Shown one piece after another: positions 16,241-24,061 of a DNA stretch of 64,000 bases. Position 1 is the first letter of the stretch. Every line of letters begins with the position of its first letter. The stretch is taken from assembly GCF_900142605.1 (NCBI RefSeq), contig NZ_FRBL01000003.1, positions 434,001 to 498,000 of the forward strand, written 5' to 3'. The translations under genes were made by a program, and so were the position numbers. Under the pieces are notes generated by a model that searched no databases, had not been told where the DNA came from, and was given only the letters and a program-made list of their open reading frames with translations. This DNA is from Chitinophaga jiangningensis (GTDB taxonomy: Bacteria; Bacteroidota; Bacteroidia; Chitinophagales; Chitinophagaceae).

Positions 16241-16714
16241 ATGAGCCACCAGTTAAATATTGACAAATTAGACCTGCAAATCATATCTGAAATGTCCAAC
16301 GACGCCAGCATTTCCTATGCGGAGTTGGGTAAAAAGCTGTTCGTCTCGGGTGGTACCATTCACGTGCGTATCAAGAAGCTTCATGAGATGGGCGTTATCA
16401 AGGGCACGCGGTTGCAGGTTAATTTACGGGCCATCGGCTACGATGTATTGGCATTCATTGGCATCTACCTGGAAAAAAGTTCCATGTATGAAAGTGTTGC
16501 CAAGCAGTTACTGAAAGTGCCGCAGATAGTACGACTCAATTACACCACCGGTGCCTATAGCATGTTTGCCGAAATCATTTGTAAAGACAGTGCGGAGCTG
16601 CGTAAAATCCTCCAGGATGACCTGCAGCATATCAAGGGAATAGAGCGGACCGAAACCATCATCTCACTGGAAGAAAGCTTCTCCCGCCCTATTAACGTGA
16701 GCGCTGCGCTGTAG
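16241..16714 (+). CDS. Lrp/AsnC-family transcriptional regulator
   Basis: This 157-residue protein has an N-terminal winged helix (LDLQIISEMSNDASISYAEL then GGTIHVRIKKLHEMGVIKG) and a C-terminal RAM/AsnC ligand domain with alternating strands (FIGIYLEKSS, RLNYTTGAYSMFAEI). Family members bind amino acids and switch between oligomers to control amino-acid or nitrogen metabolism. No obvious target gene flanks it. The ATG at 16241 places the helix-turn-helix at the usual distance from the N-terminus. Confidence 0.92.
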   Translation: MSHQLNIDKLDLQIISEMSNDASISYAELGKKLFVSGGTIHVRIKKLHEMGVIKGTRLQVNLRAIGYDVLAFIGIYLEKSSMYESVAKQLLKVPQIVRLNYTTGAYSMFAEIICKDSAELRKILQDDLQHIKGIERTETIISLEESFSRPINVSAAL

Positions 16715-16716
16715 AT

Positions 16717-16902
16717 TCAGCAGATCATTTCATTCCTTCTTCTGCGCAGGAACCTAACTGGCCTGTACACTAAAGGACGTACCTGTTTGGTCGGAATCTG
16801 CTCACCTTTTGCATCGGTAATTACCGGGCGTGTTTCAGGAGCGAAGTCATCTTTAACGATGGCAGATGTGGATTTGTGCTGAAAGAAATTAAATTTGAAC
16901 AT
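16717..16902 (-). CDS. Possible small basic protein, unknown function
   Basis: A 61-codon frame from the ATG at 16902 runs to a stop 3 bases past the convergent Lrp gene. It starts MFKFNFFQHKS and ends with an Arg-rich segment RFLRRRRNEMIC. There is no signal peptide and no family I recognise. Its position tail-to-tail with Lrp and its ordinary composition leave it possible, but there is no clear ribosome site, so it may be chance. Confidence 0.35.
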   Translation of the reverse strand: MFKFNFFQHKSTSAIVKDDFAPETRPVITDAKGEQIPTKQVRPLVYRPVRFLRRRRNEMIC

Positions 16903-17087
16903 AAAACTGGTTTTGCCCTGCAACCGGCGCTACCAGCGGGGTTGCGGTTACAGGAGGTGAATAAATTGTGTTGCAGGATCTGAGTCCATGGTATTAGTTT
17001 TTAATGTGCAGCAAATATAGGGAGATGTAAGTGCGGTGCTGATTAGGCTTGCAGTAGAATTTTATTAGAAAGTTATTAGAAGGATAT

Positions 17088-17127
17088 ACCGTTAGGTCAT
17101 TATGGAAATGACTTAACGGTTTTTTTG
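17088..17127 (+). terminator. Orphan rho-independent terminator
   Basis: ACCGTTAGGTCATT (17088-17101) pairs with AATGACTTAACGGT (17107-17120), with one G-T pair, followed by a run of T on the plus strand. The nearest plus-strand gene (Lrp) ends about 370 bases earlier, so it closes either a long Lrp 3' tail or an unannotated RNA. Confidence 0.7.
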
Positions 17128-17156
17128 TGCCGATGCCTTTGGGATCGGCACGTAGG

Positions 17157-17271
17157 GCCGCCAGCATGGCGGCTTCTCGCTTATATCCACGCTATCCGGT
17201 CTCTGGAAATCAACTGTTCGCCAGGTAGATTTTGGCGGAGCTCTTAGCGAGGAGCCGCCAGCATGGCGGCT
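17157..17271. repeat. Two copies of an 18-base palindromic repeat
   Basis: GCCGCCAGCATGGCGGCT occurs identically at 17157-17174 and 17254-17271, 97 bases apart. Each is a hairpin of seven-base arms around GCA. The second copy has two further paired bases on each side. Confidence 0.8.
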
Positions 17272-17366
17272 CTACGAGTTAATCAATGGAATTGTCCCAC
17301 ACCTTTCGTTCCCCCGCCAACGTTATCCCCACCAAATCAAAATTTTACCCGTTACAGGATTTTTTA

Positions 17367-17449
17367 TGTAATCGGTTGCGTAATACACAAGCCAATATAT
17401 TTAGATATGTCAAATAGTATTTCTATATTAGAAATGTAATCGGTTACAT
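17367..17449 (+). promoter_or_regulatory. Two LacI-family operator-like palindromes before the GH30 gene
   Basis: TGTAATCGGTTGCG (17367-17380) and ATGTAATCGGTTACAT (17434-17449) share the core TGTAATCGGTT. The second has perfect six-base arms around a central CG, the LacI/PurR-family pattern. They are 68 bases apart, so looping is possible. The second ends 39 bases before the start codon. No LacI gene is present in the window. Confidence 0.6.
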
Positions 17450-17488
17450 CGCATTATTACTCGTTTAATTAACCTTAAAAACTACGTT

Positions 17489-18700
17489 ATGAAGAAAACT
17501 TTTATCGGTTTTTCTGCTGCCCTCCTATTGCTCTTCAGTTGCTCAAAAGCCGATCAGTCGTCCCTCTCCAACCCCAATCCCGCCAACACTGAAGCGACCG
17601 CCGTCATCAACGCCGGTGTAGTCCAACAGTATATCCGCGGGTTTGGTGGTGCCAGTATTCGTGGCTGGATTGCTGATCTTACCGCCGCACAACGCACTAC
17701 CGCATTCTCTCCCAGCAGTGGCATAGGCCTGAGTGTCTTGCGCGTGAGGGTATCTCCTAACAGTGCCGACTTCGCCGCAGAAAAACCCACCATCGATGCC
17801 GCCAAATCCTATGGCGCCAGCGTCATCGCCTCTGCATGGACCGCCCCCGCAGCTATGAAGAACAACAACAGTCTCATTGGCGGACAACTAAACACCTCCT
17901 CCTACGCGGCATATGCTGCGCACCTGGCCAACTTCTGCAACACCGTTGGCGGTGTGTCAGCTATCAGCCCTACCAATGAGCCTAACATCGCGGTGACCTA
18001 TGAGTCTATGGCGCTTTCCGCCAGCCAGGTGGCCGACTTCGTAGCGGCGCAAGGCAGCAACCTCGGCGCACCTGTAATGGCGCCGGAGCCGTTTAATATG
18101 AATAAAACATATCTGGACACCTACCTGAGCAACGCCACCGCCAAGTCAAAAACAAGCTATGTATGTGGTCATATTTACGGCGCTGCACCATACGTATACT
18201 CCCCGGGTAAAGAAGTATGGATGACAGAGCATTACTACAACACCAATGATGCCAACGGCTGGACAGACGCCCTCGGCGTGGCCAAGGAAATTCACGATTG
18301 TATGAACGCCGGCTACAGCATGTATGTTTGGTGGTATATCAGAAGATCTTACGGCCCAATGGACGAAAGCGGCAATATTACCAAGAGAGGTTATGTAATG
18401 GCACAATGGGCCAGATACGTGCGTCCGGGATCCAACAAAATTTCCTGTACTGCCAACCCTGCTACCAACATCTACACCACCGCCTATAAAAGCGGATCTA
18501 AAATCGTGGTAGTAGCCATTAACCTGAATACGGCAGATACCTATCAGCCGTTTTCCATCAGCGGCGCTACCGTGGCAGGATTCAACCGTTACAGAACTAC
18601 CAGCGCCACCAACCTGGCGGCCGACAGCTTTGCGATCAGCGGCGGTGCCTTCGGCATCATGCTGCCCGCATCCAGCGTCACTACACTGGTATCTTACTAA
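17489..18700 (+). CDS. GH30 glucuronoxylanase-like (XynC type), lipoprotein
   Basis: This 403-residue protein has a lipoprotein signal (GFSAALLLLFSC, Cys18), so it is likely anchored to a membrane. The rest resembles Bacillus XynC. It has IRGFGGASIRGWI at the N-terminus, ISPTNEPN with the acid/base Glu, VWMTEHYY with the nucleophile Glu, and VWWYIRRSYGPMDESG, where the Arg residues bind the methyl-glucuronic-acid side chain in subfamily 8. A beta-sandwich closes the protein (VVVAINLNTADTY, then LPASSVTTLV). It should cut glucuronoxylan next to glucuronic-acid branches. It is a single gene under two LacI-type operators, with a bidirectional terminator after it. Confidence 0.92.
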   Translation: MKKTFIGFSAALLLLFSCSKADQSSLSNPNPANTEATAVINAGVVQQYIRGFGGASIRGWIADLTAAQRTTAFSPSSGIGLSVLRVRVSPNSADFAAEKPTIDAAKSYGASVIASAWTAPAAMKNNNSLIGGQLNTSSYAAYAAHLANFCNTVGGVSAISPTNEPNIAVTYESMALSASQVADFVAAQGSNLGAPVMAPEPFNMNKTYLDTYLSNATAKSKTSYVCGHIYGAAPYVYSPGKEVWMTEHYYNTNDANGWTDALGVAKEIHDCMNAGYSMYVWWYIRRSYGPMDESGNITKRGYVMAQWARYVRPGSNKISCTANPATNIYTTAYKSGSKIVVVAINLNTADTYQPFSISGATVAGFNRYRTTSATNLAADSFAISGGAFGIMLPASSVTTLVSY

Positions 18701-18704
18701 AAAC

Positions 18705-18732
18705 AAAAACGACGCCCGTAAGCGTCGTTTTT
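18705..18732. terminator. Bidirectional terminator between convergent genes
   Basis: AAAAACGACGC (18705-18715) pairs perfectly with GCGTCGTTTTT (18722-18732) around a six-base loop. The T run on the plus strand serves the GH30 gene, and the T run on the minus strand serves the THUMP methyltransferase gene ending at 18737. Confidence 0.88.
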
Positions 18733-18736
18733 AGTT

Positions 18737-19924
18737 TTATTCCGTTACCGCCTGCTGCTTTCTCGGATCACGGGTTCCTGCGTACAGTTCGTATTCCAGT
18801 AGTCTGCAGTCCAGCGTACTATTGTAAAATTCAATTCGGCGCTTAGCCTTCAACCCTATCTTCTTTGCCAGATCAAGGTTTCCGGTGAAGATATAACCAA
18901 AATATCCACCACATTTCTGCTTCATAAAATCACCAATACGGGCATACGTTTCTTCCAGCGCTGAAATTTCTCCCAGGCGAAGGCCGTATTCCGGATTCAT
19001 GAATACCACGCCGGTACCAGGTTGTGGCACCGGACTGGCGGCAAAGTCGCATACCTTAAACTCAATCAGGTCATCCACTCCTGCTGCCCTGGCATTTTTG
19101 CGGGCATTGGAAACAGCCTGCTCACTGAGGTCGGTCGCTATAATTTTCAATCCCGGCACTGCCATAATCTGTTTCTCCAGCTTACCTCTTTCCTCCTGGT
19201 ACACGGCATCATTATAACCTGCCAGGTGCATAAATCCGTAGTTGCTACGAAACAGGCCAGGCCTGCTATTAGTGGCAATCAACGCAGCTTCGATCGCTAC
19301 CGTTCCGGAACCGCACATCGGATTGATGAAAGGTGATTTCCTGTCCCAACGGCTCGCAAGAATAGTACTGGCAGCAAGTGCTTCCAGCATCGGTGCACGA
19401 CCCGGAATTTTACGGTAACCATGGCGGGCAAGTGACTCGCCGGAGGTATCAACAAAGACTTCTGCCTGCTCATTTTTCCAGAAAAGGTTCACCACGGCGC
19501 CACTGAGCTCAGCCCCGGTGGACGGGCGCTTGCCTGTTTTTTCACGCAAACGGTCTACAATCGCATCTTTCACCCGAAGGTTTGCGAACATACTGTTGTT
19601 GATCGTTTCATTTAATACGTTACTGGTGATGGAGAAATAACCGTCCGGCTTCAGCAGTGTTTCCCAGGGGTAAGACTTCAGTTCTCTATATATATCATCG
19701 GCATCACGTGCCTCAAATTTTTTCAGGCTGTAGAGCACCTGGCTGGCGCAGCGCAGGTTCAGGTTTAACCTGATACAGTCGTTGATGGTTCCGTTCAGGC
19801 GTACCCCTGTTACAAAAGTTTCTTCCGGCACAAAGCCCAGCTCCTTCACCTCCTGCTCCAGGAAAGGTGTCAGGCGCTTATTACAGGTTACCGTAATAGC
19901 GCCCTTAGTGGTGTATAAAGACAT
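18737..19924 (-). CDS. THUMP-domain SAM-dependent RNA methyltransferase (RlmL-like)
   Basis: This 395-residue protein has an N-terminal THUMP RNA-binding domain (about residues 8-160) and a Rossmann methyltransferase (170-385). The SAM motif is NPMCGSGTVAIEAAL, followed by ATDLSEQAVSNARKN. The catalytic motif IV reads NPEYG, where NPPYG is usual in this family. It probably makes m2G in 23S rRNA, like the RlmL half of E. coli RlmKL, although related THUMP enzymes act on tRNA. The gene follows the methionine aminopeptidase and RNA 2'-phosphotransferase genes on the same strand, giving a cluster around translation and RNA. Confidence 0.88.
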   Translation of the reverse strand: MSLYTTKGAITVTCNKRLTPFLEQEVKELGFVPEETFVTGVRLNGTINDCIRLNLNLRCASQVLYSLKKFEARDADDIYRELKSYPWETLLKPDGYFSITSNVLNETINNSMFANLRVKDAIVDRLREKTGKRPSTGAELSGAVVNLFWKNEQAEVFVDTSGESLARHGYRKIPGRAPMLEALAASTILASRWDRKSPFINPMCGSGTVAIEAALIATNSRPGLFRSNYGFMHLAGYNDAVYQEERGKLEKQIMAVPGLKIIATDLSEQAVSNARKNARAAGVDDLIEFKVCDFAASPVPQPGTGVVFMNPEYGLRLGEISALEETYARIGDFMKQKCGGYFGYIFTGNLDLAKKIGLKAKRRIEFYNSTLDCRLLEYELYAGTRDPRKQQAVTE

Positions 19925-19943
19925 AATGGCCGCAAATTACCAA

Positions 19944-20708
19944 TTAATTCCAGATTTCGTTGGCAGCGGTTAAGATGATAGGTGCACCTTCTGTGATAAT
20001 GATGGTATGCTCATGTTGTGCCACAAAGCCACCACGGTTGCCTACAAGGGTCCAGCCGTCGGGTTCCTGGTTGGCATAATTGGAGGCAGTTGATATAAAT
20101 GTTTCGATGGCCACTACCCCAAAGCGCTTGAAGCGCCCGCGGTTTGCCTGGTCATAGCAGTTCAGTATATCGGAAGGCGACTCATGTAACCCCTTACCGA
20201 TGCCATGGCCCCCCAGGTTGCGGATCACCGTATAACCGTTGCGGCGTGCCTCTGTTTCTATCAGTTTGCCGATATCACAAATTCTTACCCCACCATGAAT
20301 GGCATGAATAGCCTTATGCAGGATGTTCTTTGAAGTATCCACCAGTGGCTGGTAACCGTGAATATCCTCGCCTACCACAAATGAGCCCCCGTTATCAGAC
20401 CAGTATCCGTCATATTCTGCAGAAACATCGATATTGATCAGGTCACCTTCCTGGACAATCTTATCCGAAGCAGGTATCCCATGGGCAATTTCATGATTCA
20501 GGCTGATGCAGGTGTAGCCGGGGAAGCCGTAGGTCAGCTTCGGCGCCGACCTGGCGCCCTGCTTTTCCAGCAACTTGCCGCCAAACTCATCAATCTGCCT
20601 GGTGCTCATGCCAGGCTTAGTATATAAACGCATTTCCTTCAGTGTGGTTGCTACCATTTCACTGATCCGGCGCATTCCTTCTAATTCCTTTTCAGATGTA
20701 ATTGACAT
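19944..20708 (-). CDS. map: Methionine aminopeptidase, type I
   Basis: From the ATG at 20708 the protein has 254 residues, the usual size. A longer frame to 20771 would run into the upstream gene. It removes the initiator Met from new proteins. The pita-bread fold residues are visible: HEIAHGIP, the metal Asp pair in NIDVSAEYDGYWSDNGG, GGHGIGKGLHE with the metal His, then VVAIETFIST and HEHTIIITEG with the two metal Glu. There is no N-terminal zinc-finger extension, as expected for bacterial type I. The gene sits between kptA and the methyltransferase gene on the same strand. Confidence 0.95.
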   Translation of the reverse strand: MSITSEKELEGMRRISEMVATTLKEMRLYTKPGMSTRQIDEFGGKLLEKQGARSAPKLTYGFPGYTCISLNHEIAHGIPASDKIVQEGDLINIDVSAEYDGYWSDNGGSFVVGEDIHGYQPLVDTSKNILHKAIHAIHGGVRICDIGKLIETEARRNGYTVIRNLGGHGIGKGLHESPSDILNCYDQANRGRFKRFGVVAIETFISTASNYANQEPDGWTLVGNRGGFVAQHEHTIIITEGAPIILTAANEIWN

Positions 20709-20763
20709 TGTCGTAGTGATTAAAGGTTTCCAATAGCCTCCGCAATCTAACGAAAAATATGCG

Positions 20764-21294
20764 CTAGTCAATATATTTAGCCGGTACGAATTCGGTTAAC
20801 CATACCTTGTTTTCAGACAGGTAGAACACCAGTCCATCAGCATGCATCTCCCCGGTACGTACGGTTACTATTACCGGGGCACCATGTCTGCCTCCTACCT
20901 GCACAGCGGTATCCTTATGCGTGCTCAGGTGCACGTATTGCCTGGACATGCGTTGAATACCTTCTTTCCGGATGACACCTACCGTATCCGCAGCAGTACC
21001 GTGGTACAGTATCTCCGGTGGCACGGATGGCGGTAGTCCCAGGTCGATATTAATACTATGCCCCTGGTTTGCCCGAATCTTTGTTTGATCCTCATTGAGT
21101 GCAAATCGTTGCTTATCGCTCGATGCCACAATATCCATTAAATCACCTTTGCTAAACTTCACATCAGCTTTTGCGATCAGGTCATCTATCACGGCCCAGC
21201 CGTTAGCATCCAGTTCGAGGCCGATCTCTTCCGGTTTATGCCGGAGTACCAGACTTAAAAACTTGCTGATATGTTTCTTTTGTTTCTCATCCAT
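20764..21294 (-). CDS. kptA: RNA 2'-phosphotransferase (Tpt1/KptA)
   Basis: This 176-residue protein transfers a 2'-phosphate from RNA to NAD+. In fungi the reaction finishes tRNA splicing; in bacteria the natural substrate is unclear. The N-terminal winged-helix lobe shows KFLSLVLRHKPEEIGL and GWAVIDDLI. The ADP-ribosyl-transferase-like lobe has ANQGHSI, LYHGT and SRQYVHLS, which supply the catalytic Arg-His-Arg-Arg set. Its stop lies 55 bases before the map start, and its own start comes 3 bases after the acyltransferase-like gene upstream. The operon context suggests constitutive expression with translation genes. Confidence 0.93.
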   Translation of the reverse strand: MDEKQKKHISKFLSLVLRHKPEEIGLELDANGWAVIDDLIAKADVKFSKGDLMDIVASSDKQRFALNEDQTKIRANQGHSINIDLGLPPSVPPEILYHGTAADTVGVIRKEGIQRMSRQYVHLSTHKDTAVQVGGRHGAPVIVTVRTGEMHADGLVFYLSENKVWLTEFVPAKYID

Positions 21295-21297
21295 CTT

Positions 21298-22410
21298 CTA
21301 AATTTTTATAATAATATTCCTGCGGTACATCACTGCCATCGGTATCCAGATAAGGAATACGAGAAACAGTGCTGCCGCCAGTGAGGCGTTGTAAGGTGTG
21401 AAAATATTATTCCAGACCTTTTCGTTTAGCCATGCCTGTAAGGATAAATCGCCTACAGGTATCAGGCTCATTAATTTTGGTACAAGCGCCGATAAGATAT
21501 AGGCGGTGATGGCGTTGCGACCAAAAGCCACCATGGGTGTCAGGTAGCGGGTACGCTGCTGTACATCAATCAGCCAGTAACAGGCCGCCAGACCTACTGT
21601 GGCCCATCCGCCGGTATACAATACAAAGGAGCTGGTCCAGAGAGATTTGTTAATCGGGAAAAACAAATCCCATATCAGCGCCAGTACAATTGAAAAGAAG
21701 CCATAAACAAACAGCCAGCTCACTTTCACGGCATCCTCCTTGTCCTTCCGGCGCAGCCAGCTGCCCACCAGTATGCCAAAGATGCCGGTGCCTACAGCCG
21801 GTATGGTACCCAGTAATCCTTCCGGGTCCCAGGTTTTGCTGGATGCCCAGAGGTGATGGGTGGTAAACACCAGCCTGTCAAGCCACGCCCCCAGGTTGGT
21901 TTCCGGTTCCAGGTTAGCAGGGCCCACACCAGGAACAGGTACCGCCGTCATCAACAGGTAATAGCCAATCAGCGCGGCAGCAAACACCCATTTGAGTGTG
22001 CGCAAACTACATTTGATATATAACACCGCGATGATGCCAAATACAAGCCCTATCCGCTGCAGTACGCCCGGAAAGCGCAGGTTAGCGAAATCAAATTTGA
22101 AAATGAGTCGTAGTGCCAGCCCGATCAGGATCAGGGTGACGGCACGCCGGAGTGCATGTGAAATCAGTGAACGGTGTTGTGCAGGATCTTCTTTTTTTGT
22201 ACCCATGGCGTATGGTACCGATACGCCAACGATAAACAGAAAGAACGGAAATATCAGGTCTGTTGGAGTGCAACCGTTCCATTTACTGTGCTCCAGCGGT
22301 GGATACACATAGGACCAGCTGCCTGGGTTATTTACCATTATCATGGCGGCCACCGTAAGGCCCCGGAAAAAGTCCAGCGACAATAAGCGCGGTTTGGTTG
22401 TTGTAGTCAT
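21298..22410 (-). CDS. Polytopic membrane protein, heparan-glucosaminide-acetyltransferase-like (NagX/DUF5009)
   Basis: This 370-residue protein has about ten hydrophobic segments. It opens with LLSLDFFRGLTVAAMIMVNNPG, the hallmark of the HGSNAT/NagX group, followed by TPTDLIFPFFLFIVGVS and PGVLQRIGL, and later FGRNAITAYILSA. In animals this fold moves an acetyl group across a membrane onto a glucosamine. In bacteria the genes are often beside amino-sugar catabolism, and a transport role has been suggested. Here the neighbours are RNA and translation genes, so the role stays open. Confidence 0.85.
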   Translation of the reverse strand: MTTTTKPRLLSLDFFRGLTVAAMIMVNNPGSWSYVYPPLEHSKWNGCTPTDLIFPFFLFIVGVSVPYAMGTKKEDPAQHRSLISHALRRAVTLILIGLALRLIFKFDFANLRFPGVLQRIGLVFGIIAVLYIKCSLRTLKWVFAAALIGYYLLMTAVPVPGVGPANLEPETNLGAWLDRLVFTTHHLWASSKTWDPEGLLGTIPAVGTGIFGILVGSWLRRKDKEDAVKVSWLFVYGFFSIVLALIWDLFFPINKSLWTSSFVLYTGGWATVGLAACYWLIDVQQRTRYLTPMVAFGRNAITAYILSALVPKLMSLIPVGDLSLQAWLNEKVWNNIFTPYNASLAAALFLVFLIWIPMAVMYRRNIIIKI

Positions 22411-22455
22411 GCGGCTGTTATGATCCGCTCAATTTAAAAAAAATTGAGTGGATTA

Positions 22456-23337
22456 CTATGCCTGCACGGAAGTTTTCCTGAATCGTTTCACCATTACCCA
22501 TACTACAACACCTGTGATTACAAAAGGCCATATCGTAATGAAGAACAGGACAATATTCCTCAGTATATCCGCGCCCGTATACAGCGCAGTTTTTAACTCG
22601 GTGCCAAAACCTGCACGGGTGGCTGCTGTAGGGTCCACTTCTACTAATACATCCGCTCGGCCGGGTTGTACCATTGCTACGGTGATGGTGGCGTTATTGG
22701 CTTCATCCAGTATCGCCAGGTTATTGAGCTGACGGCTGATGGTATTATCTTCTTTCGACTGATTGTAATTGGCGGCATCTACAGAAGAGGTATTTCTGTC
22801 CGCTGTTGCCGTGTATGTTTTGGCGTTATTGCGCAGAGAATTACTCAGGTAGTCCAGTGTTTTATCCTGATCCTTCAGGGTTCTGTAATCAATATAGGTG
22901 GCTTGTTGCGTGAGTACCTGTACCACTGAATCCATGGCAGCTGCGGGCACACGCAGGGTGAGACTGGCTACGGTACTGTACATACGAACATGCATGAGCG
23001 AGTCGCCCTTGTATGGCAGGTATTTTTCCTGGGAGATTTCATTTTGCTGTTTGCTCTCCACCACAATACCATCCAGGGATTTGGTCACTCTTTCCAGGGC
23101 CTGGCTGGCAGCAAATACATCGGGTACGCGACAGCTGACATCCGCGGTACGTATACGTTTGCGGGAAGCGCTGTTCAGAGAAGCGATATCAGCTGCGAAG
23201 GATGTGGAATCAGCAGCGGCAGTAACTGTTTCTGCAGATACAGCTTCGCTGGCAGGGGCGTCTTTTTCATAGCGCTGTGACGAGCAGGCAGCAAGGGTCA
23301 GGGCGGGTAAAACCCACAGCGGAAGGGCGTTTCGCAT
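22456..23337 (-). CDS. DUF4349-domain lipoprotein with C-terminal membrane segment
   Basis: This 293-residue protein has a lipoprotein signal (PALTLAAC, Cys18), an Ala/Ser-rich linker, then the DUF4349 domain from about residue 60 to 255. Recognisable marks are RTADVSCRVPD, LDGIVVESKQQNE, ASLTLRVPAAAMD and the coiled helix TLDYLSNSLRNNAK. A membrane segment (NIVLFFITIWPFVITGVVVWVM) and a short basic tail follow. DUF4349 proteins are envelope proteins of unknown role. The gene lies 45 bases upstream of the acyltransferase-like gene on the same strand. Confidence 0.85.
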   Translation of the reverse strand: MRNALPLWVLPALTLAACSSQRYEKDAPASEAVSAETVTAAADSTSFAADIASLNSASRKRIRTADVSCRVPDVFAASQALERVTKSLDGIVVESKQQNEISQEKYLPYKGDSLMHVRMYSTVASLTLRVPAAAMDSVVQVLTQQATYIDYRTLKDQDKTLDYLSNSLRNNAKTYTATADRNTSSVDAANYNQSKEDNTISRQLNNLAILDEANNATITVAMVQPGRADVLVEVDPTAATRAGFGTELKTALYTGADILRNIVLFFITIWPFVITGVVVWVMVKRFRKTSVQA

Positions 23338-23681
23338 ATAGTAGTGATTTTCCTTTTATACTGGAAACGCCGAAGAGGTAACCCGTGGATTTGTTAAAAA
23401 AAACAGAAAGTGATTTTTGCCCGCAAAGGGTAATTTTGTGTATGGCGCCTTCGGCGCCTGGGGAGCGATCTTTTTTGCACGCAAAGCAGCAAAGCAGGTA
23501 AGTAGCAAAGGCTTGTGTTTTGTTATTGATTTTTTTTTAGATTCCACCTTCGGTGGAATCTAAAAAATTTTGGGAGAGACCAAAGGTCTCTCCCAAATCA
23601 AAAAAACTTAAAGAACAAAATTCAGGTCTTAGCTGCTTACCTGCTTATGCTGCTTTGCGAGAGCAAAAAAAGACAAACATT
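23338..23681. repeat. Gene-free structured region: nested inverted repeats
   Basis: An outer imperfect inverted repeat pairs 23471-23505 with 23632-23670; both arms carry GCAAAGCAGC and GCAGGTAAG. Inside it lie two perfect hairpins with three-base loops: one with arms AGATTCCACC/GGTGGAATCT around TTC (near 23540-23570) and one with arms TTTGGGAGAGACC/GGTCTCTCCCAAA around AAA (near 23571-23598). A shorter GGCGCC-TTC-GGCGCC hairpin lies near 23444. The element is downstream of yccF on the minus strand. I see no gene in it. Confidence 0.7.
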
Positions 23682-24056
23682 CTAAGTATAGTACACCTCT
23701 TTACCAAACGGAGCAAACGTTAACGCCAGCAGTTTAAAATGCTGCCTCGCAAATGGTATTCCGATAATGGTAATTGCCAGCAGCAGGCCAAACACCAAAT
23801 GCCCCAGCGCCACCCAGATACCACCTGCAAAAATCCAGATGATATTGAAAATAGTGGCGAGGCAACCTGTTGGCGGGTTGGCCTCTCTTACATTTGCGCC
23901 AAAAGGCATCAGGGTTAGCAGGCCAATTTTGAAACACTGCAAACCAAAAGGAATACCGATAATAGTAATGCAGAAGCCAACGCCTACTATAAAATACCAG
24001 ATGGCAGTAAGGAAACCACCAAAGATCAGCCAGATTATATTTCCAATGAGACTCAT
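23682..24056 (-). CDS. yccF: YccF-family inner-membrane protein
   Basis: This 124-residue protein is made of two copies of the YccF unit: NIIWLIFGGFLTAIWYF with ITIIGIPFGLQCFKI, then NIIWIFAGGIWVALGHL with ITIIGIPFARQHFKL. Each has a membrane segment and a conserved IIGIPF loop. The length matches the family. The function is unknown. It lies 5 bases after the GNAT gene on the same strand, which suggests one transcript with GNAT and YhcH. Confidence 0.92.
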   Translation of the reverse strand: MSLIGNIIWLIFGGFLTAIWYFIVGVGFCITIIGIPFGLQCFKIGLLTLMPFGANVREANPPTGCLATIFNIIWIFAGGIWVALGHLVFGLLLAITIIGIPFARQHFKLLALTFAPFGKEVYYT

Positions 24057-24061
24057 AATGA

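Larger units (their letters stand above)
16924..17488. other. Gene-free region with hairpins, repeats and the xylanase control region
   Basis: This stretch has no convincing coding frame. It holds an orphan terminator (17088-17127), a hairpin at 17127-17151 with arms GTGCCGAT/ATCGGCAC, two copies of an 18-base palindrome (listed separately), and two LacI-type operators before the GH30 gene. The first 150 bases show nothing recognisable. Confidence 0.6.

Noticed and set aside
23356..23547. 63-codon minus-strand frame in the hairpin region
   Set aside because: It runs through one of the perfect hairpins, is Lys/Pro-rich without a domain, and has no ribosome site.
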